Source: Bacteroidota bacterium (GTDB lineage: Bacteria > Bacteroidota > Bacteroidia > Sphingobacteriales > Sphingobacteriaceae). From it: 49,499 bases of DNA. The number at the start of each line of letters is the position of its first letter. Positions within the stretch are counted from its first letter, which is position 1. The DNA is taken from NCBI GenBank assembly GCA_013286235.1, contig JABDGE010000023.1:1-49499 (forward strand). The letters run 5' to 3'. A program made the translations under genes and the position numbers. The notes beneath the pieces were generated by a model. The model ran no database searches. It saw only the letters and a program-made list of their open reading frames with translations, and was not told where the DNA came from. Below are positions 35,626 to 44,220 of the stretch, one piece after another.

Positions 35626-36585
35626 GTGTCTTTGCTCCATCAATTTCTCGATAAACTCACCCGGCTCAAACGCGGCGTCACTAAATATGGTAAGGCGCCG
35701 CATAAACCCGTATTGCTGCTGGCATTTATTGACCTGATCGAAAAAGGCATCCTTACCCAAAACTACGTTTACGTTGATGCCGACCTGGTTGGCGCCTTCC
35801 TCGAAAACTGGGGCCTGCTGGTGCATACGCCCCACTCCGCCGATTTTACCCAGCCATTTTACTATTTGCAAACCGATCAATTTAACGGCCATCCCTTTTG
35901 GCATTTAAAAGCCAAACCCGGCTGCCCGGTGAACGCCCATATCTCCAGCGCGAAAACACTCGCCCAGGTGGTGGATTACGGACATTTCGCGCCGGAGGTT
36001 TTCCTGCTTTTTATGGATCCGTTAAGCCTGACCCTCATAAAAACGGTTTTGCTGGATACCTATTTTCCGGATAAAAAAGCAGCTTACCTGCGCAGCAAAC
36101 AAACCGGCGAAGGCTATATCAACGACCTGAAAGGCTATATCCTAAGCGAACCCGAAGTGGAATACAAACATGTGCAGGTGATCACCGAAGACGAACAATT
36201 TGTACGCGGCGGCCTGTTTAAAAAAATGGTGCCTAAAATGTATAACAACAGCTGCTGCATTACGGGAATGCATGTGGAGTCCACCTATGGCCATACCTTT
36301 ATCGACGCCTGCCACATCGTGCCCTTTAGCCTTACCCATAACGATACCATCAAAAACGGCATCGCCCTGTGCCCTAATCTGCACCGGGCTTTTGACCGCG
36401 GACTGATCACCATTGATACCGCCTACCGCGTAAAAGTCTCTGCCGGGGTAATTGAAAATGCCGGGCACCCTTACAGTTTAAAACAATTTAACGGCCTACC
36501 CATCAATCTCCCCGCCGACCGCCGTTATTATCCCGATCCGGCGAATTTAGAATGGCATGGGGGGAATGTGTTTAAAGGGGGATAA
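35626..36585 (+). CDS. HNH endonuclease (HNH_2-type restriction-like protein)
   Basis: A 319-residue protein from GTG at 35626. The N-terminal about 170 residues look like the specificity/DNA-binding part of HNH_2-type restriction-like nucleases (LTRLKRGVTKYGKAPHKPVLLLAFID). The nuclease domain has Cys210-Cys211 (SCCITGM), His230 (DACHIVPF) and Asn251-His253 (CPNLHRAFDRGLI), the HNH metal and catalytic set. It probably cleaves DNA in a defence or mobile-element context. No methylase gene is adjacent. A 3' fragment of a second copy lies at 34365. Confidence 0.85.
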   Translation: MSLLHQFLDKLTRLKRGVTKYGKAPHKPVLLLAFIDLIEKGILTQNYVYVDADLVGAFLENWGLLVHTPHSADFTQPFYYLQTDQFNGHPFWHLKAKPGCPVNAHISSAKTLAQVVDYGHFAPEVFLLFMDPLSLTLIKTVLLDTYFPDKKAAYLRSKQTGEGYINDLKGYILSEPEVEYKHVQVITEDEQFVRGGLFKKMVPKMYNNSCCITGMHVESTYGHTFIDACHIVPFSLTHNDTIKNGIALCPNLHRAFDRGLITIDTAYRVKVSAGVIENAGHPYSLKQFNGLPINLPADRRYYPDPANLEWHGGNVFKGG

Positions 36586-36771
36586 ACAACGGGACCTCTG
36601 AGACGCAATCTTATTGGGGTTGGTGCAGCGCGGCGGGCTACCTGTCAGCGGAGCACGAGTGCCCCACCTCTGTAAGCCCTGGCTGCACACCCGCGCTTGG
36701 CGGGGAGGGCAAAACAATTAGCGAAGCGAGTGACAAAACCAATCAACGTTAAATAAAAAACTTTACCAATT

Positions 36772-37440
36772 ATGGAACTTTACCGTGGAGTCAACAGTGG
36801 GAATAAGACCCTACCCGAACGATACTATTCAGATGGTCTATTAACTAAACAACATAACAGCGGCGATGATCCGGAACCCCATAAAAAATACGGCTGGTTG
36901 GCGACCATTACTAATCACATCCATTTTACAAATCCACAAGAAAGGTTCATTTATGACACTACTCAATTCTTATCTTTCAGTTCCAACAGGGATATAGCCC
37001 TAAGTTTTATTGGGGGTGCCACAAATCGTAGGTTTGAACCAGCCATGCGGTCGAATGCGGAAGCTTTTTTGTTTACCGCTAATTTTGCGGATGGCCAGCT
37101 CGAAAAAGTCGGTAAAGGTGTTTACACTTTCAGTTACTCGTGCAATTATGGACGGTGTACCTCTGATGCTGCGTTCGTCAGTCCTATAGGTGGATTGGTC
37201 CGCTGTAATATCTGTAACCATTTGAAAGGCTATCTGCACAAAGCCGTTCTAATTAATGCGGAACAATTCCTTTTTGATTTACAGAGTGATTACCCAGAAG
37301 AATATCAAAAAGCATTGTGGGATAAAGAATGGCTAATCATGCCGGCCGATCCGATGGTTGATCTTTCAGGAAAAGGCTTTCAATCCAGATTATTTATTGC
37401 CGATTTTTGGTCGGTTGAATTTTTTAAATATTTAAACTAA
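36772..37440 (+). CDS. Possible ADP-ribosyltransferase-fold protein (ART-1)
   Basis: A 222-residue protein, AT-richer than its neighbours. It may be a divergent R-S-E type ADP-ribosyltransferase: Arg5 in LYRGV, Ser68-Phe-Ser70 in FLSFSSNRDIALSF in place of STS, and Asp184-Lys-Glu186 in WDKEWLIMP in place of ExE. Extra features are a possible metal site (CNYGRC at 124-129 and CNIC at 145-148). The NAD site assignment is by eye and less certain than for the next gene, which starts 1 bp after the stop. Phage-type effector or toxin functions are inferred. It could also be an unrelated fold. Confidence 0.55.
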   Translation: MELYRGVNSGNKTLPERYYSDGLLTKQHNSGDDPEPHKKYGWLATITNHIHFTNPQERFIYDTTQFLSFSSNRDIALSFIGGATNRRFEPAMRSNAEAFLFTANFADGQLEKVGKGVYTFSYSCNYGRCTSDAAFVSPIGGLVRCNICNHLKGYLHKAVLINAEQFLFDLQSDYPEEYQKALWDKEWLIMPADPMVDLSGKGFQSRLFIADFWSVEFFKYLN

Positions 37441-37441
37441 A

Positions 37442-38041
37442 ATGGCGACTCCAATTCAACTCCGGAAAGTTCAGGCTTATATCACTAATTCCGCATACAA
37501 CTTAAACTCGAAAGATTTGGATGAGGCTTTTCAAGTTAATCCTACCGAATTCGCTTTTCAAGTCAACAATTTCTTGCGCGCCAATTTGGCAACCCCGGCA
37601 ATGGAAAAATATTTGGAGGATCTGGATGAGTTATGCCAAACCGATGTCATCTATGAAAAGTTGACTGTACACAGAGCATGCAATTATTTGGAAATGTTAC
37701 CAACCATGATGTGCGGCAATTACTTAGATCGTGGTTATATGTCGACATCATTGGACAAAAAGGTTATTATGCACTTTTTCAATGGCAACGGGTACTATAT
37801 TCCTGCTTACATACAAATTGATCTCCCCGAAGGTGCACAAGTATTATTTTTAGATGGCATCCGGGACTTATCAAACCATACATATGAGAAAGAAGTGCTA
37901 ATCCGCCGACGGGCGGCATTTAAAATTGAAGAAGAAGAAAAATTGATAAAAGGCGGAGAAGTACCTGCCGAATTTCGTTGTATAGTTGATCATTATAAAG
38001 AAATGTACCTTATTAAATTGAGATTTATTCAATATTTATGA
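37442..38041 (+). CDS. ADP-ribosyltransferase exoenzyme-like protein (ART-2)
   Basis: A 199-residue protein with the complete R-S-E signature: Arg78 in LTVHRACN, Ser-Thr-Ser101-103 in RGYMSTSLDKKV, and Glu149-Lys-Glu151 in TYEKEVLIRRRAAFKI. In the clostridial/VIP2-type family these bind NAD and transfer ADP-ribose to proteins, usually at Arg. The first about 70 residues form a helical N-terminal part. No signal peptide is present, so it acts inside the cell or needs a dedicated delivery system. It is almost certainly co-transcribed with the gene 1 bp upstream. Confidence 0.75.
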   Translation: MATPIQLRKVQAYITNSAYNLNSKDLDEAFQVNPTEFAFQVNNFLRANLATPAMEKYLEDLDELCQTDVIYEKLTVHRACNYLEMLPTMMCGNYLDRGYMSTSLDKKVIMHFFNGNGYYIPAYIQIDLPEGAQVLFLDGIRDLSNHTYEKEVLIRRRAAFKIEEEEKLIKGGEVPAEFRCIVDHYKEMYLIKLRFIQYL

Positions 38042-38320
38042 GGTTAGCGTTGTCGCTTACCAAACGACACTGGAAACGAACACTAAAAATTTCGTACTTT
38101 CGGTTATAGCCGAAATACAATCGAGTCCTATCAACGATACCAGTATTTATTTCATCATTGCGATTCTGAGGGCACTAGTCGCCCTTACGCTTTACGCCGG
38201 GCGTCAGAACAGCGCCTGAATGGGCGACGGTATGCGCAACACTACGCTTAAGAAAAATTGGTAATTTTATGTAATTTAGCCCTTTAAAGGATATTTGACC
38301 CGACCTTTGACCGCCCGCCC

Positions 38321-41300
38321 ATGAATTCAAAACTCCAAAGATTAATAAAAGCATTTCATCGCAGGCTGGATAAGGTTGTGAAAAGCTGGGAGCCGCCCGT
38401 TGAGGAGAAAGCGCCGCTCCAACCGTTTCATTCACTTTCGCCGATAAAAGACGCAGAAGTAACGCAATACGTGACGGCACTGCAATGGGCCCTGGATAAC
38501 CGGGACAAAGCCTGCATTCATAATATTGCGCTGACAGGGCCTTACGGTTCCGGGAAAAGCAGCATTTTACAGACTTTCAAAGACCAGAATAAGGATGAAG
38601 CCTTTGTTTTCCTGGAAATATCCCTTGCGACATTTAAGGAAGAACCCGCCAAAGGCGATAAGAAAAAGCCGGAGCCGACCGGCGGGAAAAAACAGGAGGA
38701 CCTCGTGCGGCTGATCGAGTTCAGCATCCTGCAGCAAATCTTTTACCACGAAGAAGACCGTAAAATCCCGGATTCCCGTTTTAAGAAAATACGCAGCTTT
38801 AACCGCAAAGAACGACTATGGACTACCGCCGTGATCCTGTTAAGCTTATTGTTCGGGTTTAATCTTTTCTTCCCGGAGCAGGTCGAAGCCATGCTGGAAG
38901 CCGCCTTTCCACACTGGCTGTCCCTGCTGCTGCACTGGATATCCTTAGTGGTTTTCCTGGTTTCGGTTTCGATGCTCACGTTCCGTTCGATCCGCTTGAT
39001 CTTCGGCATCCGGATCAACAAATTTAAAATCAAGGAAGCGGAAATTGAGATCGACGAGGGGATCAGCAAGTCGATCCTGAACAATCACCTGGATGAAATT
39101 TTATACTTCTTTGAAGTGACGGGTTATTCGGTCGTCCTGATCGAGGACCTGGACCGTTTCCGGCAGGCGGAGATCTTCACCAAACTCCGGGAGCTGAACC
39201 TGCTGATCAACAATTCCAAAAAAGTAAAACAGACCGTTGTTTTTATCTATGCCGTCAGGGATGAAATGTTCCAGGACAAGGACCGGACCAAGTTCTTCGA
39301 TTTTATCATCCCGGTGATCCCGGTGATCAACAGTTCCAACTCGAATGACAAGTTGGCGAAGATCGTTGCGGATAACAAGTACCCGCTATCCACCCAGCTG
39401 ATCGACGACGTTGCTTTATTCATCGACGACATGCGGCTTTTGTACAATATCACCAACGAATACCACCTCTATCGCGAACTGCTGGACAAGGCGCTGCCGC
39501 AGGACAAGCTTTTTGCGATGATCGTTTATAAAAACATCTACCCGGATGATTTCGTGCTGCTGCACGATGGTGACGGCATTTTATACAAACTGCTGACCAG
39601 CAAAATGAAATATAATAATGAGTTGGTAGCTGGTATCGATGCGAAGATCGGGGTTCTTAACACAGAAATCAGGCAAATGGAAAACCTGCAGATCAGGGAT
39701 GCGGTTGAACTCCGGATGCTTTACCTGTCGTATTATGTTAGTGAGGTATCGGGTTTTACGAATTTTACGATAGTGGGTGTTGATAAAGAAATTAAAGAAG
39801 TTGCTGCCGATGAGCATTTGTTCGATTATTTTATTGAGGATAAAGTGGAATGCAATCAAGTTTTGCAATGGCAAACTAATTTGGGTAAAAAGAAAATTAA
39901 ATTCGCAACTATACAATCACAGGCCGACCCGGATCACACTTATATGGAGCGGCTGCGGATGATCAAGGGGTTCTGGGATGACAAGGGAGAGTTGATCAAA
40001 AAGCGGCTACAGGAACTTGAAATGCAAAAGGGAGGCGTCCGCCACCGGAAACTGCAGGAACTGCTTTCGGATACGACCGTATCCTTCGACATCGATACCG
40101 GTACGAAACAGGGGCTCTTATTGAAACTGCTGCTCCGGTTCGGTTATATTGATGAAAACTACCTCGACTATATTTCGCTGTTTTATCCGGGCAGCCTGAC
40201 AAAAACCGACCGGGCTTTTCTGCTCGATGTAAAAAGTGAAGTTGCGTCAGCCTACGACTTCAGCCTGCAAAAAATCGCTAACCTGGCGGCAAAGATAAGA
40301 CCGGTCGACTTTCAGCAGGCCTATAGCCTCAATTATGACCTGATGGATTTCCTGCTGGTCAATGAGGGTTGCGAAGAACAACTCAGTTATATGCTGGGGC
40401 AACTGAACGACCAAACCAGTTACGGCCCGGGCTTTGCCGACGGGTTTATCACTAACGGCACCAACGTAGAGGTATTCATTCAACGGCTGGCCCATAAATG
40501 GCCGGGCATCTGGAAGTATGTGTCGGAAAACTCGCCGCTGACGGCAGAACGTAAAGATACCTATTTTAAGCTGCTGATCGCTAATGCCCGGACCGACGAC
40601 CTGAAAAAAATTGCAACAGATTCCAGCCTGGTATCCCGCATGACCCTGCACCCCGGTTTCCTGACCATCATCCCTGATGAAGGCCGGCTAAAGAAACTGA
40701 TCAAGGCGTTTAACCTGAAATTTGAACACCTGGACTTAAAAAAAGCGCCTAAATCTTTGGCGGATTTTGTATACAAGGGCGACTATTATGCGATCACACC
40801 GGCGATGCTGGAGGGGGTGATGCAGTTCGCCGGAAAGTTTAATGCGGCCACATTTGAGACCAGCAATTACCAGGCCGTACTTGACGCGGAATGCCCGGAG
40901 CTGGCGCGGTATATCAATTCGTCCATAAATGAGTATGTCCAGGATGTTTACCTTACATTGCCGGTTAACAACCAGGAACCGGAGTTGGCCTTACTGGCAT
41001 TATTGAATCATACTGATCTGAGGTTAAAGAACCGGATCGGAATAATCAGGAAAGTAGAAACGTGCGTCAGCGACCTGGCGGGTGTAACCGGCACCGGCAT
41101 GGATGAGGTGTTGTTTGAATGTTCCCGCGTACTTCCCACCTGGCATAATCTTATTGCCTATTATACGCGGTTTGATAAAGGTATTGATGATTCCATGATC
41201 AGTTTTCTTAACATGGAAGCCAATGCCGAGGCATTGGCTGAACAAACCATCGAAACTGATGCCGACGGGCAGGATCCGGCTGTTGCGGAGCAATTCTTAA

Positions 41301-42001
41301 TGGCGCTGCTGAATGAAACGGGCATTGAAGACAGTTCCTATACGCTGCTGCTGAAGGCAGTCCCCTATATGTACGACATCGACGTGTTTGCAGAGGTGGG
41401 CGAAGATAAAATGGCTTTACTGATAGCAGGCAATATGCTGGACAGCACCCCGGCAAATCTTGCCCGCCTGAAATCCGCCTACCCGGACCTGGCGCCTGCA
41501 TTCCTGGACAAATTGCGGGCCGTGTTTATCGCGAACATCGAAGGGTTCAGTCCCGATGCCGCCGATGTGGCTGCCGTCCTGAAATCCAAAGTGTTTTCGA
41601 TGGCGGAAAAAAACAAAGTGATCCAATCGGTCAGCGATGAGCTGCTCACCCGTAGCCGGGAGGTGTTAAGGGAGCTCATGCGGCTGATCTTTACCGATCC
41701 CTCATTTAAGGTAGCTAAAAACCTGCTGATCGCAGCCCTGCAACAACCTTTCCCTGTCCAGGAGCGCGTCAAGCTTTTCAATATGCATTATAAAATTTTT
41801 GCAAAAGAAGACATACTCAAAATATTTGGGACGTTCCCGTACCCGTACGGCGACATCGGTGTATTGCATAAAAGCCCGGTGGTCGACCATGAGCAGGAAA
41901 ACAGGTACCTGGCGACTAACTTAAAGGAACGCCATTTCATCTCGAATGTCAGTGAGGAAAAGAAAGGTATCCGGATCATTAATTTCAAAAAGGAAAAATA
42001 G
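38321..42001 (+). CDS. YobI/KAP-like membrane-anchored P-loop NTPase
   Basis: A 1226-residue protein. The P-loop GPYGSGKS (73-80) and Walker B VVLIEDLDRF (271-280) flank two membrane segments (about 167-185 and 199-223), the arrangement of KAP-family and YobI-family NTPases. After about residue 420 it is a long, mostly helical region, presumably for sensing or scaffolding. KAP relatives include PifA, which excludes phage T7. Domain size and motif spacing are normal, and no disruption is seen. It starts 280 bp after the second ART-like gene. A defence role is inferred from family and context. Confidence 0.82.
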   Translation: MNSKLQRLIKAFHRRLDKVVKSWEPPVEEKAPLQPFHSLSPIKDAEVTQYVTALQWALDNRDKACIHNIALTGPYGSGKSSILQTFKDQNKDEAFVFLEISLATFKEEPAKGDKKKPEPTGGKKQEDLVRLIEFSILQQIFYHEEDRKIPDSRFKKIRSFNRKERLWTTAVILLSLLFGFNLFFPEQVEAMLEAAFPHWLSLLLHWISLVVFLVSVSMLTFRSIRLIFGIRINKFKIKEAEIEIDEGISKSILNNHLDEILYFFEVTGYSVVLIEDLDRFRQAEIFTKLRELNLLINNSKKVKQTVVFIYAVRDEMFQDKDRTKFFDFIIPVIPVINSSNSNDKLAKIVADNKYPLSTQLIDDVALFIDDMRLLYNITNEYHLYRELLDKALPQDKLFAMIVYKNIYPDDFVLLHDGDGILYKLLTSKMKYNNELVAGIDAKIGVLNTEIRQMENLQIRDAVELRMLYLSYYVSEVSGFTNFTIVGVDKEIKEVAADEHLFDYFIEDKVECNQVLQWQTNLGKKKIKFATIQSQADPDHTYMERLRMIKGFWDDKGELIKKRLQELEMQKGGVRHRKLQELLSDTTVSFDIDTGTKQGLLLKLLLRFGYIDENYLDYISLFYPGSLTKTDRAFLLDVKSEVASAYDFSLQKIANLAAKIRPVDFQQAYSLNYDLMDFLLVNEGCEEQLSYMLGQLNDQTSYGPGFADGFITNGTNVEVFIQRLAHKWPGIWKYVSENSPLTAERKDTYFKLLIANARTDDLKKIATDSSLVSRMTLHPGFLTIIPDEGRLKKLIKAFNLKFEHLDLKKAPKSLADFVYKGDYYAITPAMLEGVMQFAGKFNAATFETSNYQAVLDAECPELARYINSSINEYVQDVYLTLPVNNQEPELALLALLNHTDLRLKNRIGIIRKVETCVSDLAGVTGTGMDEVLFECSRVLPTWHNLIAYYTRFDKGIDDSMISFLNMEANAEALAEQTIETDADGQDPAVAEQFLMALLNETGIEDSSYTLLLKAVPYMYDIDVFAEVGEDKMALLIAGNMLDSTPANLARLKSAYPDLAPAFLDKLRAVFIANIEGFSPDAADVAAVLKSKVFSMAEKNKVIQSVSDELLTRSREVLRELMRLIFTDPSFKVAKNLLIAALQQPFPVQERVKLFNMHYKIFAKEDILKIFGTFPYPYGDIGVLHKSPVVDHEQENRYLATNLKERHFISNVSEEKKGIRIINFKKEK

Positions 42002-42079
42002 CTGGTCGCCCTCAAAAGCTCTGTGTTTTCAAAGGGTATATGTAAAAAGATACGTCTCAGATATGCCAGTCCAGTTCCG

Positions 42080-42240
42080 GGGTTTGATCCCCTCCCCTGG
42101 CGCGAGGATGTCGGGCAACGGCCAAAAGCGGCTGCTCCTCGTGCCTTGTGTAAGCATTCATAATGATTGCCGGGCTCGCCGCCGGGCTATCAACACAGCC
42201 AAGAGCATTCGTTTTGACTGCGGCCGGTTGCCCAAAAAAC
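42080..42240. repeat. Diverged interspersed repeat, copy A
   Basis: After the NTPase gene, about 150 bp resemble 43590-43740: shared blocks include GGCGCGA-GATGTCGG, GCCTTGTG-AAGCAT, GGCTATCAACAC-GCCAA-AGCATTC and TTTGACTGC. Identity is roughly 65% by eye. No open frame is shared. The rest of the 423-bp gap (42002-42424) shows no gene. Confidence 0.5.
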
Positions 42241-42424
42241 ATTTTCCAATTCAGGCGCCGATGGTATGCCCAATGCGCAAAGATGGCTCCTTACCCCGCA
42301 CCAGGATCGTCTTCCGGCATTTGTGGGAAAGACATAAAATAAATTTTGCAACTAACATTCCCAAGTTGTATATTCACCTGATAATCAAATGCTAACTTAG
42401 ACCGTAAAAATCCTATATCGCATC

Positions 42425-43201
42425 ATGACTAATCATTTTTCATTTACAGATCCAAACTTATTAGCTGGTATTCTTGCGCTGTTAGGCGGCCTTCTAACTT
42501 TCCTTGCAATTGTTATATCAGTTTGGCGGAAAAAGTTAAAAAAACACATCCAGAACAAAATAACTTATGTAAAGGTTATTCACTTAACAAAAAAGACTAA
42601 AGACCACAAGCCGGTTTATGAGGCTTACGTTCGCCGTTTAAAGAGTTATATCCCTGTGTTCGACGAAAGTCATTTTTTTCGCCTTATCGTATTTCACAGT
42701 CCGCCGGGGAATCTTACCGTAACCGACCGATCAAGCGGTACTGTGGATGCGATCATGATTGATCCTTGGCAGGAGGAATTGTATTTTACCGATGTCGGCG
42801 CAGCAAAAATCCATGATTTTTTAAGTCAGAATATTGAGGTTAAAACTAATATTTTCTTTTCCAAATCGATGTATTATAACGGGTTACAGAAGGGTAACGA
42901 AGACGTAGCAATTAAAATGGACCTCGATACCGATATGGCGAGAATTATTGTTGACTTTTCGTCTATTCCTGGTTTTAAAGACATTATGGCCGAACCGCCC
43001 ATGGCTACGCTTGTTCCTCTGAAAAAGGGAACTGTAGAGTCGCTTGGTGTAGGGCAACTACAATCCGGAATTTATACTGTTTGCAAGAATAACCTCAAGA
43101 AGGATGATGTGATCAGAATGAACTTCTTTTTTGATTGGAAAATGATCGAGCAAAACTCTTCGCAAATTAATGCCGTTCAGAAACCTGCGACTCCCGATTA
43201 G
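42425..43201 (+). CDS. Hypothetical single-pass membrane protein
   Basis: A 258-residue protein with one N-terminal membrane helix (about residues 12-34, LLAGILALLGGLLTFLAIVISVW), a basic stop-transfer stretch (RKKLKKHIQNK), and a cytosolic domain of about 220 residues without known motifs. It lies downstream of the NTPase, 423 bp away, on the same strand. Its stop codon is at the exact edge of the zeta-toxin fragment on the other strand, so its 3' end marks an insertion or rearrangement point. Confidence 0.6.
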   Translation: MTNHFSFTDPNLLAGILALLGGLLTFLAIVISVWRKKLKKHIQNKITYVKVIHLTKKTKDHKPVYEAYVRRLKSYIPVFDESHFFRLIVFHSPPGNLTVTDRSSGTVDAIMIDPWQEELYFTDVGAAKIHDFLSQNIEVKTNIFFSKSMYYNGLQKGNEDVAIKMDLDTDMARIIVDFSSIPGFKDIMAEPPMATLVPLKKGTVESLGVGQLQSGIYTVCKNNLKKDDVIRMNFFFDWKMIEQNSSQINAVQKPATPD

Positions 43202-43289
43202 ATTTGATGACCGTGCTTTTACCAGACCCATTGGGACCCGCAAACACGCGAAGCCGAAGCTGTGAGGAAGCGGGTTTATCGGAAGGCAT
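43202..43289 (-). pseudogene. 5' fragment of a zeta-toxin-like gene
   Basis: Reading from the ATG at 43289, the frame gives MPSDKPASSQLRLRVFAG then PNGSGKSTVIKSN, the Walker A start of zeta-toxin family UDP-sugar/ATP-binding proteins. Recognisable homology ends at about 43202, where the stop of the neighbouring 258-residue gene begins, so about 85% of the toxin is missing. The small 70-residue gene upstream (43305-43517) is the usual partner in this position. Confidence 0.7.
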
Positions 43290-43304
43290 CAGCGGCGAAA
43301 AGGG

Positions 43305-43517
43305 TTAAATTTCCTGCAATTGCTCGGTTTTTCCATCAGCATATTGCTTCACCACCCAGTCGTCCTTAACGGTTACAACAAAACCCATAAGGTCCATCGC
43401 ATCCTGTGCTGCTGCGGTGCCCGCACTTTTCGCCTTGCTCACCAGCAGCCGTTTGGTAAGGTACGAATAACCGACATTGGTAAACTGGTTGGATATCCTG
43501 CGCTTTTTAACTGGCAT
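43305..43517 (-). CDS. Small conserved protein upstream of the zeta-toxin fragment
   Basis: A 70-residue protein from the ATG at 43517 (MPVKKRRISNQF). The frame is open 64 codons further upstream, but that part runs through an interspersed repeat. The basic start and the VVTVKDDWVVKQYADG ending look like small proteins found just before zeta-type toxin genes in Bacteroidota; an antitoxin or chaperone role is inferred. The toxin gene 16 bp downstream is truncated. Confidence 0.6.
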   Translation of the reverse strand: MPVKKRRISNQFTNVGYSYLTKRLLVSKAKSAGTAAAQDAMDLMGFVVTVKDDWVVKQYADGKTEQLQEI

Positions 43518-43589
43518 AATAGTAAAGATGCGAATAAAATAAAAAAACGGAATAGTTTGTTTGTTTATTGCCCGGTGCCAACCATCCGG

Positions 43590-43740
43590 TATCCAATCCC
43601 CGCCGGGGCGCGATGTCGGCCAAAGACCAAAAACAAAGCTCCACTTACCTTGTGAAAGCATCTTCTTTATTTCGGCCTCCCACCTCGCTATCAACACCGC
43701 CAAAAGCATTCATTTAGACTGCCCGGCCCGCAACTACCGG
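43590..43740. repeat. Diverged interspersed repeat, copy B
   Basis: Counterpart of 42080-42240 on the same strand (GGGGCGCGATGTCGG, ACCTTGTGAAAGCAT, CGCTATCAACACCGCCAAAA, TTAGACTGCCCGG). The two copies flank the block containing the 258-residue gene and the zeta fragment. Confidence 0.5.
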
Positions 43741-43791
43741 GGTCCGTTTATTTTTGCAAATGCTTTTCAGCATCAGAACTTCTAAACCTAA

Positions 43792-44158
43792 TCATCGCCA
43801 ACCCAATGCCGGCGAAACGTGCTCCAGGATAGCAGACAGTACATGGATGTTATAATCAACGCCCAGGGTGTTTGGTATGGTTAGGAGTAGGGTATCCGCT
43901 TCCTGTATCGCTTCATCCAGGGCCAATTCTTTGATAAGCTGATCGGGTTCGGCAGCAAAGCTTTTTCCAAAGACTTCCCGTTTATCCGCTTCTGTATAAC
44001 TTAGGTTATCCGCCAGCTGGCGGACATCAGCCGCAGCTTCTTTCGGTCCCGATAGCTATCGGGATCCGGACTTCAACCTAACCAAAGCTATCGGCGCCTT
44101 TTCCTTGTTGTCCGAAATAATACCTGTCCTGGTCCGTTACCACTGCGAAAATGGTCAT
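43792..44158 (-). pseudogene. Luciferase-like monooxygenase pseudogene, interrupted by a palindromic element
   Basis: Two coding pieces of one gene seem to remain. Upstream (44158-44081): FAVVTDQDRYYFGQQGKG, ending at a stop. Downstream (about 44020-43792): LADNLSYTEADKREVFGKSF ... DEAIQEADTLLLTIPNTLG ... ILEHVSPALGWR and a stop, which I recognise as the C-terminus of an FMN-dependent luciferase-like monooxygenase. Between them lies the bipartite palindromic element, whose palindrome introduces a TAG. Most of the N-terminal part is missing. Family call is moderate. Confidence 0.6.
44006..44070. repeat. Bipartite palindromic element inside the pseudogene
   Basis: Contains CCGCCAGCTGGCGG (a 14-bp perfect palindrome) and TCCCGATAGCTATCGGGA (44047-44064), with CGCAGCTTCTTTCGG between them. 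The unit matches 6716-6785 in opposite orientation. Confidence 0.7.
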
Positions 44159-44220
44159 TCACCAGCAAAAAAAAAGCCACTGCGATGCAATGGCTCAATA
44201 AATCTTATAAACTATACTGA

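Noticed and set aside
42002..42395. Open frame overlapping the end of the NTPase gene and repeat A
   Set aside because: Most of it reads through an interspersed repeat, and the product has no recognisable features.
43518..43709. 64-codon upstream extension of the small zeta-partner gene
   Set aside because: It reads across interspersed repeat B; the ATG at 43517 starts the conserved-looking part.
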